Made by a program: the position numbers and the translations under genes
The notes under the pieces: generated by a model
The model's database searches: none
Told to the model about the DNA's origin: nothing
What the model saw: the letters and a program-made list of their open reading frames with translations, nothing else
Source: a virus
DNA length: 61,932 nucleotides
Reading direction: 5' to 3' (one strand)
Virus record (IMG/VR): IMGVR_UViG_3300020578_003649
Location: 1 to 61,932 of that record
Shown: positions 1-5,978 of the stretch, one piece after another
Numbering within the stretch: the stretch's first letter is position 1
Layout of the letters: each line of letters begins with the position of its first letter

Positions 1-17
1 ATTTTTTTGATAGGATC

Positions 18-212
18 CTAATTTTTTGGCAACTTTTTTTCTAAAGTTTTTCTGCGCGCTTTTAGCTTCCGGATCTCTAATTTGCGAAGGTATGGTCCGT
101 GGTTATATGTACTACCTTCCCAAGCCATTGTCCAGACTGTCTTATCTGTCTTAAGGAATTCAATGCGATTGTCAATCTTTGTAATCGTGTCCTGGATTTC
201 TTGTGTCGTCAT
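18..212 (-). CDS. Hypothetical protein, 64 aa
   Basis: I do not recognise a family. The product is lysine/arginine-rich and probably helical, ending in a run of basic residues (LKARRKTLEKKLPKN). A longer reading adds MRD and starts at 221 in an ATGA overlap with the upstream stop. I prefer the second ATG at 212 because the bases before it (TGAGAGAT) match the TAAGAGAT leader placed at the same distance before the genes at 403, 567 and 1043. Last gene of the small-ORF operon within this window. Confidence 0.6.
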   Translation of the reverse strand: MTTQEIQDTITKIDNRIEFLKTDKTVWTMAWEGSTYNHGPYLRKLEIRKLKARRKTLEKKLPKN

Positions 213-217
213 ATCTC

Positions 218-403
218 TCATTTTGTAAAGCTTACTTGATATTCACAACTACCACTCCAGGATTCTCTAAGAGTTACTCGATAACCCTTGAAGCGGCCCA
301 ATTGCTGCACATAATCTAAAAACGACAGCCTGTCTTCGGGATGAGCTTTAGCCTGATAAAGGCCATATTCTTCAAATAATTGCTTTTCTAATTTCTTCTT
401 CAT
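218..403 (-). CDS. Hypothetical protein, 61 aa
   Basis: Unrecognised small soluble protein (MKKKLEKQLFEEYGLYQAKA...). Its start lies 5 bp after the stop of the 52-aa gene upstream, and its ribosome-binding region AATAAGAGAC contains that stop codon. Its own stop overlaps the next reading frame. This tight packing is the main evidence that it is a real gene. Confidence 0.6.
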   Translation of the reverse strand: MKKKLEKQLFEEYGLYQAKAHPEDRLSFLDYVQQLGRFKGYRVTLRESWSGSCEYQVSFTK

Positions 404-408
404 GTCTC

Positions 409-567
409 TTATTTTTCTAATTGGTAAATAGCTTCTTTAACCGTGCCAATCAAATAGCCGTAACAATATGCTGCGGCGGCTGGACCTTTTTCATCCCATT
501 GCTGTTGTGCGGCACCTAATTGCTTTTTCAACATTGCCACTAATTCTTTTTTCTGTGCTTTTGTCAT
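409..567 (-). CDS. Hypothetical protein, 52 aa
   Basis: Short ORF reading MTKAQKKELVAMLKKQLG... with an alanine/glutamine-rich middle (LGAAQQQW, GPAAAAYCYGYLIG) and a helical C-terminus. Function unknown. It starts right after a promoter-like element at 578-607 and carries the same AAATAAGAGATATG start context as the gene at 1043. First gene of a three-gene unit with 403 and 212. Confidence 0.6.
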   Translation of the reverse strand: MTKAQKKELVAMLKKQLGAAQQQWDEKGPAAAAYCYGYLIGTVKEAIYQLEK

Positions 568-577
568 ATCTCTTATT

Positions 578-607
578 TTTATACTATAAATTTAAGGAAT
601 TAATCAA
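578..607 (-). promoter_or_regulatory. Sigma70-like promoter (TTGATT / TATAAA)
   Basis: Reading the minus strand, TTGATT and TATAAA are separated by 18 bp, with the ATG at 567 close downstream. Immediately upstream is GGATCGCA, which is also found at the same place before the promoter at 1058-1086, so these two form a pair with a shared extra upstream element. Confidence 0.5.
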
Positions 608-653
608 TGCGATCCTAATCTTTTTCAAGAAAAGTTACAGAAAAGTTTGCTGG

Positions 654-1043
654 CTAATTAAAGCCAACAAACCCTACTTTGAGTGGTAACTCCAACTCTT
701 CTGCAATCTCTTTGAGACGGTATAATGGAGCATCTTCTATCTCATTCATTACTATTCCAGCTACGCGCTCCATGTCATAGCCAAAGCCAAAGCTATAAAC
801 AGTAACGGCTCTTTGGATGCGCTTAAGCTCCGGAGTTGCTTCATCACTCCACTCTAATTCAAACAATGCATAGTCAACAATATCAGACTCTAATTTCTCC
901 TCAAATGCATTCATTGCATTCTCCCATTGTTGAGTTACTAATACACGGACTGCTGCCGCAACCATGTCATTGTGCTCATACATTTCCTTGCTCCAAGGTT
1001 TAACAATTTGGATTCCGTACTGTGTTTTGATTTCTTTTTTCAT
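654..1043 (-). CDS. Hypothetical protein, 129 aa
   Basis: Acidic, probably alpha-helical soluble protein (MKKEIKTQYGIQIVKPWSKEMYEH...), without a motif I recognise. It has its own promoter at 1058-1086 and the start context AAATAAGAGATATG. About 50 bp of AT-rich non-coding DNA separate its stop from the next promoter, so it is probably a single-gene unit or reads through into the next genes. It is the largest product in the leftmost cluster. Confidence 0.7.
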   Translation of the reverse strand: MKKEIKTQYGIQIVKPWSKEMYEHNDMVAAAVRVLVTQQWENAMNAFEEKLESDIVDYALFELEWSDEATPELKRIQRAVTVYSFGFGYDMERVAGIVMNEIEDAPLYRLKEIAEELELPLKVGFVGFN

Positions 1044-1057
1044 ATCTCTTATTTTTT

Positions 1058-1086
1058 ATTATACTTAAAGATAAGCATTTTTTCAA
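1058..1086 (-). promoter_or_regulatory. Sigma70-like promoter (TTGAAA-N17-TATAAT)
   Basis: Minus-strand TTGAAA, a 17-bp spacer and a perfect TATAAT end 15 bp before the ATG at 1043. A TTGGAT copy lies a further 10 bp upstream (1091-1096), one helical turn away, within GGATCGCATTGA shared with the 578-607 promoter. Confidence 0.65.
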
Positions 1087-1166
1087 TGCGATCCAAGCAT
1101 TTCATGAAAAAAGTTTCATAAAATGTTTTTATGGAAAACAGGATCCTTATAAATGGTGTCTATGGA

Positions 1167-1318
1167 AATCTACTTAAAGCTTTGGTTGAACTTAAACCAT
1201 CGATTGAACTAGACCGGGTTAATCTACTTAAACCATTGGTTGAACTTAAACCATCGATTGAACTAGACCGGGTTAATCTACTTAAACCATTGGTTGAACT
1301 TAAACCATCGATTGAACT
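1167..1318 (+). repeat. 54-bp direct tandem repeat, about 2.8 copies
   Basis: Copies begin at 1167, 1221 and 1275, with the last cut at about 1318. Copies 2 and 3 are identical over their shared length; copy 1 differs in a short block (AAAGCTTTGG against AAACCATTGG). Each unit contains the near-palindrome GGTTGAACTTAAACC. The unit is a multiple of three, so a plus-strand ORF (1131-1322, 63 aa) runs through it with an 18-aa repeat (LLKPLVELKPSIELDRVN). That would be the only plus-strand gene in the window. I see no strong ribosome-binding site, so I record the region as a repeat. Confidence 0.85.
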
Positions 1319-1320
1319 GT

Positions 1321-1346
1321 AAAAAAGGGAGCCATTACGACTCCCT
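1321..1346 (-). terminator. Rho-independent terminator
   Basis: On the minus strand a 6-bp stem (AGGGAG/CTCCCT), extended inward by GU pairs, is followed by six T residues. It would end the transcript that carries the 29-aa gene and the structured RNA to its right. Confidence 0.75.
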
Positions 1347-1460
1347 AACGTGCACGCCTGGGAAATAAGAGAGAGAAACCAGGTCTAGCGAATGCCGTCC
1401 AGGCTGAGGTGTTCATCGAGCCGCCAACAGAGAGCATCGACTGTGGTTACAACCTGGACT
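1347..1460 (-). ncRNA. Candidate structured non-coding RNA
   Basis: This stretch between the 29-aa gene and a terminator is GC-richer than its surroundings and has no ORF. Reading minus, GTCCAGG (1459-1453) pairs perfectly with CCTGGAC (1403-1397), closing a roughly 60-nt domain with smaller internal helices (ACAG/CTGT, TGTT/AACA). A second helix CCTGG/CCAGG joins 1383-1379 with 1361-1357. The layout of promoter (1577-1605), tiny ORF, RNA and terminator fits a small RNA processed from the 3' end of a short mRNA. I cannot match it to a named RNA family. Confidence 0.45.
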
Positions 1461-1464
1461 AACG

Positions 1465-1554
1465 TTATTTTCTAGGACGGATAAAGTCCTTCCATATTCC
1501 AATTGCAAATAGACTCGCAATCATTATTACGGCTATTACTCCTACTATAGGCAT
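1465..1554 (-). CDS. Small membrane protein, 29 aa
   Basis: A 29-residue ORF (MPIVGVIAVIMIASLFAIGI...) that is almost entirely one hydrophobic transmembrane helix with a basic tail (WKDFIRPRK). An AAAAAGGAAATGAT ribosome-binding region precedes the ATG, and a strong promoter (1577-1605) lies just upstream. Role unknown; single-helix phage peptides of this size can be holin/antiholin-like or can target host membrane complexes. Confidence 0.55.
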   Translation of the reverse strand: MPIVGVIAVIMIASLFAIGIWKDFIRPRK

Positions 1555-1576
1555 ATCATTTCCTTTTTACTCTTAT

Positions 1577-1605
1577 ATTATATGAAATGCTCTGCGAGAA
1601 TCCAA
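1577..1605 (-). promoter_or_regulatory. Promoter TTGGAT-N17-TATAAT
   Basis: Perfect TTGGAT and TATAAT with a 17-bp spacer, reading leftward into the 29-aa gene and the structured RNA. It marks the right edge of the transcribed unit and the left edge of the long A-tract array. Confidence 0.75.
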
Positions 1606-1699
1606 CCGGATCGAGCTAAATGTTACGGCATATGTTTACTCTCAATAGCTAGGAAACCGAATCGAAACCGCACTATAGCACCTAAAAGCACATACCAAT

Positions 1700-2220
1700 C
1701 TAAAAATAAAACGCAATACAAACTAAAAATAAACGGCTATTGCTCTAAAAATAGCCTAAAAATAACGCATATTGGACTAAAAATAACGCATATCCATCTA
1801 AAAATAGACGCGTTCAGTATACTATATATAGAGAGACAACGCAATCTAAAAATAGGACTAAAAATAAAACCTGATATTGTACTAAAAATAGAATGCATTT
1901 TGGACTAAAAATAACATCACTTTGGACTAAAAATAAAACGCACTTTGGACTAAAAATAAACCAGGGAGGGAGGAGATGGACTAAAAATAGCCGGATATTG
2001 CTCTAAAAATAACATGCCCCTTAGAGTTCGTTTAAGAACATCGAGGGCCTAGATATGCTAGATATCCATCGAGTCAGCGATAAAGAGCATACGCCCCATT
2101 AAAACTAAAAGGACAGGCAGGGAGATATATAACCTTTCCACTCTGATGCTACTAGACACTAAAACCACAATTACGTCTAAAAATACGACTAGTACTTTTA
2201 CCATATTCAAACTAAAAATA
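1700..2220 (+). repeat. Array of 16 phased CTAAAAATA motifs (candidate origin or centromere)
   Basis: Exact CTAAAAATA begins at 1700, 1723, 1745, 1756, 1777, 1798, 1846, 1858, 1882, 1905, 1927, 1950, 1981, 2003, 2177 and 2212, all in one orientation. The first fourteen are 11-12 or 21-24 bp apart (once 31 and once 48), close to multiples of 11.2-11.4 bp, so the A5 tracts fall on nearly the same helix face and the DNA should be curved. Several units share a longer core of about 22 bp, GGACTAAAAATAAAACGCA. No minus-strand gene is present. Helically phased iterons beside an AT-rich segment are typical of replication origins or partition sites; that role is inferred. Confidence 0.8.
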
Positions 2221-2460
2221 GCAGGGTGGGGAAGATGCTACTAGACTCTATCCTCTATTTCTATGCTATAGTAAGCGTCTATGGAAACACCTGGGTAATA
2301 GGGAATCTTTATATGTATGTGTATATACTCTCTTATATACATTATACTTAATAATACTTATGTCTCTATATGTTGTATTCTTTGTATTTGCATACTATGT
2401 ATTCTTCTGCAGTACCCGTAACATTACATTCCTACGGATACTAATTAGTTTGGGTGCATA
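2221..2460. other. Non-coding AT-rich segment next to the A-tract array
   Basis: I see no credible gene here. From about 2310 to 2410 the sequence is very AT-rich with TATA-type runs (TATGTATGTGTATATAC, TATATACATTATACTTAATA), which would melt easily. GATGCTACTAGAC occurs twice nearby (2145-2157 and 2234-2246). Together with the array on its left this resembles a DNA-unwinding element beside iterons. Confidence 0.45.
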
Positions 2461-2462
2461 GT

Positions 2463-2490
2463 AAAAAAGAGCCACAACAATGCGACTCTT
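2463..2490 (-). terminator. Rho-independent terminator
   Basis: Minus strand: AAGAGTC, an 11-nt loop and GGCTCTT form a 7-bp stem (one GU pair), then a T run. It closes the operon ending with the 97-aa gene at 2522 and isolates the non-coding A-tract locus from leftward transcription. Confidence 0.75.
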
Positions 2491-2521
2491 TCAGCTTGAC
2501 TGGCAGTATTATCTTGTCATC

Positions 2522-2815
2522 TTATTCTGTATTAGATTCTGGCCAATCTGAGAACTTCAATCCATATTGCAAAGAGAACCATTGCATCTCTCGCTCTGCT
2601 GCTTTAGCTGGAGTGCGTAATGTCTTTTGCAAGTAACGCTTTCCCCACTCTTGCCATTCCGTGTTTTGAGCTACAGTCATAGTCCATTGTTGGAACCAAT
2701 TATCTGTTCGTCCCTTTACGTCCTCAAAGGTTACCGCATGTCCTGCAATGCGAAACATTTCATTGATAAGGTCTTCGCCTGCCTTTTCTCGTTTTTGTTC
2801 TCGGGTTAGTCTCAT
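2522..2815 (-). CDS. Hypothetical protein, 97 aa
   Basis: Charged, tryptophan-rich soluble protein (MRLTREQKREKAGEDLINEMF...FSDWPESNTE). No family recognised. It starts in an ATGA overlap with the 35-aa gene upstream and is followed by a terminator, so it is the last gene of the unit that starts at the promoter at 3103-3131. Confidence 0.65.
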   Translation of the reverse strand: MRLTREQKREKAGEDLINEMFRIAGHAVTFEDVKGRTDNWFQQWTMTVAQNTEWQEWGKRYLQKTLRTPAKAAEREMQWFSLQYGLKFSDWPESNTE

Positions 2816-2919
2816 CTGTATTTTGGTTTTAATACGACGTCATAATAGTCGACTTCGACAGGATCCTGTCCTTGTATGTAAATGGTACTACGTTTAGGAT
2901 TCAACTCTTTGCATTGCAT
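2812..2919 (-). CDS. Hypothetical small protein, 35 aa
   Basis: A 35-residue ORF (MQCKELNPKRSTIYIQGQ...) fitted exactly between its neighbours: its ATG overlaps the upstream TAA (TAATG), and its TGA overlaps the downstream ATG (ATGA). The double overlap argues that it is translated by coupling. Function unknown. Confidence 0.5.
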   Translation of the reverse strand: MQCKELNPKRSTIYIQGQDPVEVDYYDVVLKPKYR

Positions 2920-3083
2920 TACCCGTTCCTTTCTGGTGCCTTTGGTTCCTCAGGTGCCAATTCAGATCTCAATGAATCTGCTTTGCGTTGTGCTGCTCGA
3001 ATGATGCTAGCACTGTATATATGTCCTTTTGCAGCAAGTTTTTCATATGCTACAATCAACTCACGTATCTCATCATTTGTCAT
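2919..3083 (-). CDS. Hypothetical small protein, 54 aa
   Basis: Reads MTNDEIRELIVAYEKLAAKG..., a predicted helical N-terminal half and a proline/glutamate-rich tail (ELAPEEPKAPERNG). It resembles many unassigned phage small proteins. First gene after the promoter at 3103-3131, with AGGAAATAAAG as a possible ribosome-binding region. Confidence 0.55.
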   Translation of the reverse strand: MTNDEIRELIVAYEKLAAKGHIYSASIIRAAQRKADSLRSELAPEEPKAPERNG

Positions 3084-3102
3084 TGTTATCTTTATTTCCT
3101 GT

Positions 3103-3131
3103 ATAATAAGAAATAAAAATCAATTATCCAA
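3103..3131 (-). promoter_or_regulatory. Promoter TTGGAT-N17-TATTAT
   Basis: TTGGAT and TATTAT separated by 17 bp on the minus strand, about 20 bp before the ATG at 3083. It abuts the end of the gene at 3136. Confidence 0.7.
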
Positions 3132-3135
3132 CCTT

Positions 3136-3291
3136 TTAGCCAATACGAATTTCAAAGCCCCATTTACCCCAAATAAAGTCAATGCTGGTATAACCATGAA
3201 GCCATTTGTCGTGAGTAACTTTGCAGGTAGGTATTACATAGAATTGATATGCAACATGGAACCTTTGGAACCTTCTATTCTGTCGTGCCAT
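3136..3291 (-). CDS. Hypothetical small basic protein, 51 aa
   Basis: Reads MARQNRRFQRFHVAYQFYVI..., aromatic and basic, ending GKWGFEIRIG. A longer in-frame reading exists to 3402, but that would lie inside the 138-aa gene. I choose the ATG at 3291, which overlaps the upstream gene's end by only 17 bp. Unknown function. Confidence 0.45.
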   Translation of the reverse strand: MARQNRRFQRFHVAYQFYVIPTCKVTHDKWLHGYTSIDFIWGKWGFEIRIG

Positions 3292-3691
3292 AACAAACAA
3301 TTTCATAACCTTCTTCAAGGCGGTTGAAACTATGCACAATCTTGCCAGCAAACTCTGGTGAAAATGATTCCATATTGTTGCCACGAGCAATGTAAGGTCC
3401 ACCTGATGGATCTACCATATCGATAGTATCCTTATCGGAATAGACATATTGTCCATATTTTTTTGCAAGGTCAGTGTAAGTACCCTTCTCATCATCCCAC
3501 TCGTGAACTAGCTTCATGAACGACTCCAAACTCTCAGTGCCACCATCTTCTTGGTATTTTGCATATGCTTTATCATACACGTTAGGCCAACTACTTCGGC
3601 ACCATTTGAAATTACCAGTCCATAAGATGTTACCATTTGGCATGAGACTAAACTCATATCGGTCTCCATATCGGTTTGTGTAGTTTGTCAT
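3275..3691 (-). CDS. Hypothetical protein, 138 aa
   Basis: Soluble protein rich in aromatic residues (MTNYTNRYGDRYEFSLMPNG...), beginning with a stretch that looks like a small beta-sheet domain (FSLMPNGNILWTGNFKW). No recognised motif. Its ATG abuts the stop of the membrane protein at 3691 (1-bp overlap), consistent with one operon. Confidence 0.65.
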   Translation of the reverse strand: MTNYTNRYGDRYEFSLMPNGNILWTGNFKWCRSSWPNVYDKAYAKYQEDGGTESLESFMKLVHEWDDEKGTYTDLAKKYGQYVYSDKDTIDMVDPSGGPYIARGNNMESFSPEFAGKIVHSFNRLEEGYEIVCYGTTE

Positions 3692-3876
3692 TACTCGCCA
3701 AATAAGTTATCAAACATTCTGTTATAAGCTTCAATTGCCGGATACAAAACTAATAGGCCTGCTACTCCATATAACACACTTGTATATGATATTGGAGATA
3801 AAAAGAACTTTGCAGTTGCCATTGCTCCTGAAAATGCCATTAATACGGCAGCGAATTTTTTAAGATATTTTTTCAT
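3691..3876 (-). CDS. Small membrane protein, 61 aa
   Basis: Basic N-terminus (MKKYLKKF) followed by two hydrophobic segments, about residues 8-26 and 31-47, then a polar tail (NRMFDNLFGE). Probably an inner-membrane protein with two helices. Role unknown; lysis regulation and superinfection exclusion are common jobs for such phage proteins, but nothing here decides it. Confidence 0.6.
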   Translation of the reverse strand: MKKYLKKFAAVLMAFSGAMATAKFFLSPISYTSVLYGVAGLLVLYPAIEAYNRMFDNLFGE

Positions 3877-3877
3877 G

Positions 3878-4075
3878 TTATTTAAACCATTTATTTATTG
3901 TGGTACGTATTGGCTCTGGTAAAGCCTTCTTCTTTTTCTTTTTGTCTGTAAGTTGTTTAGGTTTGCGAAATTGCTCATAAGCTGATTTAAGTTGACCTCT
4001 CATTACTTCAGAGTAAGGCGTATGAGTTTTCTTTTCATTGTCAAAATTAAGATTGGGTTCATGAACTACACTCAT
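3878..4075 (-). CDS. Hypothetical basic protein, 65 aa
   Basis: Contains a six-lysine run (LTDKKKKKKALPEP) and a basic C-terminus, so it may bind nucleic acid. No family recognised. It sits 1 bp from the next gene and 8 bp after the gene upstream, within the 3.1-4.3 kb unit. Confidence 0.55.
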   Translation of the reverse strand: MSVVHEPNLNFDNEKKTHTPYSEVMRGQLKSAYEQFRKPKQLTDKKKKKKALPEPIRTTINKWFK

Positions 4076-4083
4076 CTAGTTTC

Positions 4084-4278
4084 TTATATTCTTTGTTTTA
4101 CCTTTTCCCAATAGATTACCAACGGAGTAATGTCATCATTGGGAATTGAATCTCTAATGAAATCACATATTACATCACACGCTGCCATTGCACATTCTTT
4201 TGTCTGCCAAAAATCAATTGACATATCTACCGTCATTTTCTCTAGCAAATGTGATGCTTGTTCTTCTATTGTTCTCAT
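4084..4278 (-). CDS. Hypothetical protein, 64 aa
   Basis: Acidic helical protein (MRTIEEQASHLLEKMTVDMS...). The upstream sequence has a TATTAT element (TTTCTTATTATAAGG) shortly before the ATG, but no clear TTGGAT at 17 bp, so a promoter here is possible but weak. Function unknown. Confidence 0.55.
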   Translation of the reverse strand: MRTIEEQASHLLEKMTVDMSIDFWQTKECAMAACDVICDFIRDSIPNDDITPLVIYWEKVKQRI

Positions 4279-4309
4279 ACCTTATAATAAGAAATATTAT
4301 TTAATCTTC

Positions 4310-4525
4310 TTATTCTCCACATCCTTCAACATAATTTAAGTCAGCGGATGGATCTTGATAGTACATAACCATTTTGCGCAGAAGTTTATTTTCTCGCTTC
4401 AATATTTCACATTTTTTATATTCTCGTGCCATTGACATTGACATCATAATGCCAATAACAACTCCTAGAAATACCCCAACAGCTGCGGAGATTCCAAATT
4501 CTTTTTTATTCAACGGTTCTATCAT
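4310..4525 (-). CDS. Membrane-anchored coiled-coil protein, 71 aa
   Basis: Residues 11-32 form one transmembrane helix (FGISAAVGVFLGVVIGIMMS), followed by a heptad-like charged helix (REYKKCEILKRENKLLRKM) and an acidic tail. The N-in/coiled-coil layout recalls small spanins or membrane-tethered phage scaffolds, but there is no lipobox or other decisive motif. Overlaps the upstream gene by 20 bp. Confidence 0.6.
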   Translation of the reverse strand: MIEPLNKKEFGISAAVGVFLGVVIGIMMSMSMAREYKKCEILKRENKLLRKMVMYYQDPSADLNYVEGCGE

Positions 4526-4781
4526 TTTCTTGTTCTGTTTCGTTTTGAAGCTTAGTTAATTCAAATTCATATCGTTCCGTAATCCAACGACGTTGAGCTG
4601 AGCTACGTTCTGATTTTTTTGCTTGAACTAAATCATATTCTGATTTAAGTGTTTGCATATCCATTCGAGCTACTTCGCGAATCGAAGGAGGCATATAATC
4701 GATTGGATCAATATTTTTTGTTAATTCTTGTAAGAATGCATTGTATTGTTCTTGCTGTTCTGGAGTTAAATCTGATGACAT
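4506..4781 (-). CDS. Hypothetical protein, 91 aa
   Basis: Glutamine/glutamate-rich helical protein (MSSDLTPEQQEQYNAFLQEL...) with a long charged C-terminal helix, likely coiled coil. Unknown function. The C-terminal 20 bp overlap the membrane-anchored coiled-coil gene downstream. Confidence 0.6.
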   Translation of the reverse strand: MSSDLTPEQQEQYNAFLQELTKNIDPIDYMPPSIREVARMDMQTLKSEYDLVQAKKSERSSAQRRWITERYEFELTKLQNETEQENDRTVE

Positions 4782-4793
4782 ATATTTGATTAT

Positions 4794-5027
4794 TTATTTT
4801 TTAACATCTTTATGTATCTCACGCCAGATATGTAACTCTGTTTCAAACGTATTGCCTTCGAATATCGGCTTCTTAGTTAAACGAGTATATTGTGTTGTAG
4901 TTCCATCTGGATTAAGTGTTTTGCTAATTCGGATACGACGAGTTTGTTCTTTAGAACGTCTACATAACAAGCCTCTACGGCGTAACGATAATTTAAATCT
5001 TGATTTTAATTTTTTAATGAAAGTCAT
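4794..5027 (-). CDS. Hypothetical very basic protein, 77 aa
   Basis: The first 35 residues are dense in Lys/Arg (KKLKSRFKLSLRRRGLLCRR) followed by a beta-like segment (RIRISKTLNPDGTTTQYTRL). Possibly a nucleic-acid-binding or ribosome-interacting protein. It follows directly on the promoter at 5045-5073 and has an AATAAAGAG ribosome-binding region. Confidence 0.6.
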   Translation of the reverse strand: MTFIKKLKSRFKLSLRRRGLLCRRSKEQTRRIRISKTLNPDGTTTQYTRLTKKPIFEGNTFETELHIWREIHKDVKK

Positions 5028-5044
5028 AACTCTTTATTTTCTAT

Positions 5045-5073
5045 AATATAAGAAATAATGAGTTAATATCCAA
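5045..5073 (-). promoter_or_regulatory. Promoter TTGGAT-N17-TATATT
   Basis: TTGGAT and TATATT with a 17-bp spacer reading toward the gene at 5027. The same downstream leader (ATAGAAAATAAAGAGTT) is found before the genes at 17110 and, with one base fewer, 15851. Confidence 0.7.
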
Positions 5074-5094
5074 CCGACATGGAAGAAAACTTTG

Positions 5095-5388
5095 TTATCC
5101 TTTAATTAATTTTTTATCTTCTTTGTTTAAACAAAATTTTGGATCTGACAACAATTTATCAAATCGACGATCAACGTATGAATTTAATTCATCAATTCGT
5201 CGATGCATCGACTCTTCGATATGCTCATTGCTTCGATATAAATTACTAATTGACTCGTTCATACAACGATCTAACATTTCTAAGCTTTTTTTTAATTTCA
5301 GTACCTTCACAGTACTATATACAGCAATAGCAGCAAGTGCCACCAAAACCATTGTTAGTACCCCAAAAGCAAACATTAATGTTTCCAT
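5095..5388 (-). CDS. Membrane-anchored coiled-coil protein, 97 aa
   Basis: A hydrophobic N-terminal helix (about residues 5-29, LMFAFGVLTMVLVALAAIAV) is followed by a long heptad-rich region (KLKKSLEMLDRCMNESISNL...). It could be a spanin-like or membrane-tethered protein. GGAGG lies 7 bp before the ATG, one of the better Shine-Dalgarno sites in the cluster. A 9-bp inverted repeat (CCGACATGG at 5074 and CCATGTCGG at 5416) flanks the gene. Confidence 0.65.
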   Translation of the reverse strand: METLMFAFGVLTMVLVALAAIAVYSTVKVLKLKKSLEMLDRCMNESISNLYRSNEHIEESMHRRIDELNSYVDRRFDKLLSDPKFCLNKEDKKLIKG

Positions 5389-5429
5389 AATTTTCCTCCG
5401 TATGTCAAAGAACTCCCATGTCGGGGATA

Positions 5430-5765
5430 TTATACTGGATTACCAGTTGCTTCTGCGTATAGTTTACGCAATGTGTATATGCTATTTTTTGTTTTAAACA
5501 CAATCACATCTGCCGTTTGCTCTGTGATTTCAGTTACCGTAGTTGTTTGCCATGTAAAGAAATCATTGAATGGAGACATAAGCAATGATCGACCTTCGGC
5601 CGGCTCATCATGTTTTGCTTTGAATCGTCCTTCATCAGTCCATTCAATCCAAATGATGCCAACAGACCGTTTAGTCAACCCATCATGTTCTCTTACTAAC
5701 TCCCAGTTATTTGCCGGAGCTTCTTCAATGTGAACTGGTATTGCTATTCTATCTATTTTACTCAT
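5430..5765 (-). CDS. Hypothetical protein, 111 aa
   Basis: Soluble, beta-rich protein (MSKIDRIAIPVHIEEAPANN...) with conserved-looking aromatic strings (SVGIIWIEWTDEGRFKA). It resembles unassigned phage regulators but I recognise no family. It overlaps the 60-aa gene upstream by 8 bp, which suggests translational coupling. Confidence 0.6.
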   Translation of the reverse strand: MSKIDRIAIPVHIEEAPANNWELVREHDGLTKRSVGIIWIEWTDEGRFKAKHDEPAEGRSLLMSPFNDFFTWQTTTVTEITEQTADVIVFKTKNSIYTLRKLYAEATGNPV

Positions 5766-5940
5766 AACTATTTTTTATATGTTCATAATCATCTATACAA
5801 ATGGCTACTTCCATTCCATCCAAAGTTCCAATTACTTCGCGAAGCAATCTATACTTATATTTAAACTTCGTAACATCGATTTCAACAACTTTTTTGTATG
5901 GGTCATGTCCTAATACACGAATCATTACCATTTGTTTCAT
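5758..5940 (-). CDS. Hypothetical protein, 60 aa
   Basis: Short alpha/beta protein (MKQMVMIRVLGHDPYKKVVE...). Unknown. It lies between the large secreted protein at 5979 and the 111-aa gene and is probably co-transcribed with the latter. Confidence 0.55.
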   Translation of the reverse strand: MKQMVMIRVLGHDPYKKVVEIDVTKFKYKYRLLREVIGTLDGMEVAICIDDYEHIKNSYE

Positions 5941-5978
5941 TTTAACTCCGATATGTTTACTAATAATAAAAAAACTAT

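Noticed and set aside
1131-1322. Plus-strand 63-aa ORF in the 54-bp repeat as a gene
   Set aside because: Kept as a repeat only. Opposite strand to every other gene, no Shine-Dalgarno and no clear promoter; the frame may persist because the unit is a multiple of three.
1582-1908. Plus-strand ORF of 108 aa across the A-tract array
   Set aside because: Its LKI repeats are simply the translation of CTAAAAATA in one frame; no ribosome-binding site, and it would be alone on the plus strand.
1167-2220. CRISPR array
   Set aside because: Repeats are either directly tandem (54 bp, no spacers) or too short (9 bp) with spacers of 2-40 bp that themselves are similar; no Cas genes.
5074-5424. 9-bp inverted repeat around the 97-aa gene as a mobile element border
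   Set aside because: Short, with no target-site duplication and no transposase; probably chance or a minor RNA pairing.
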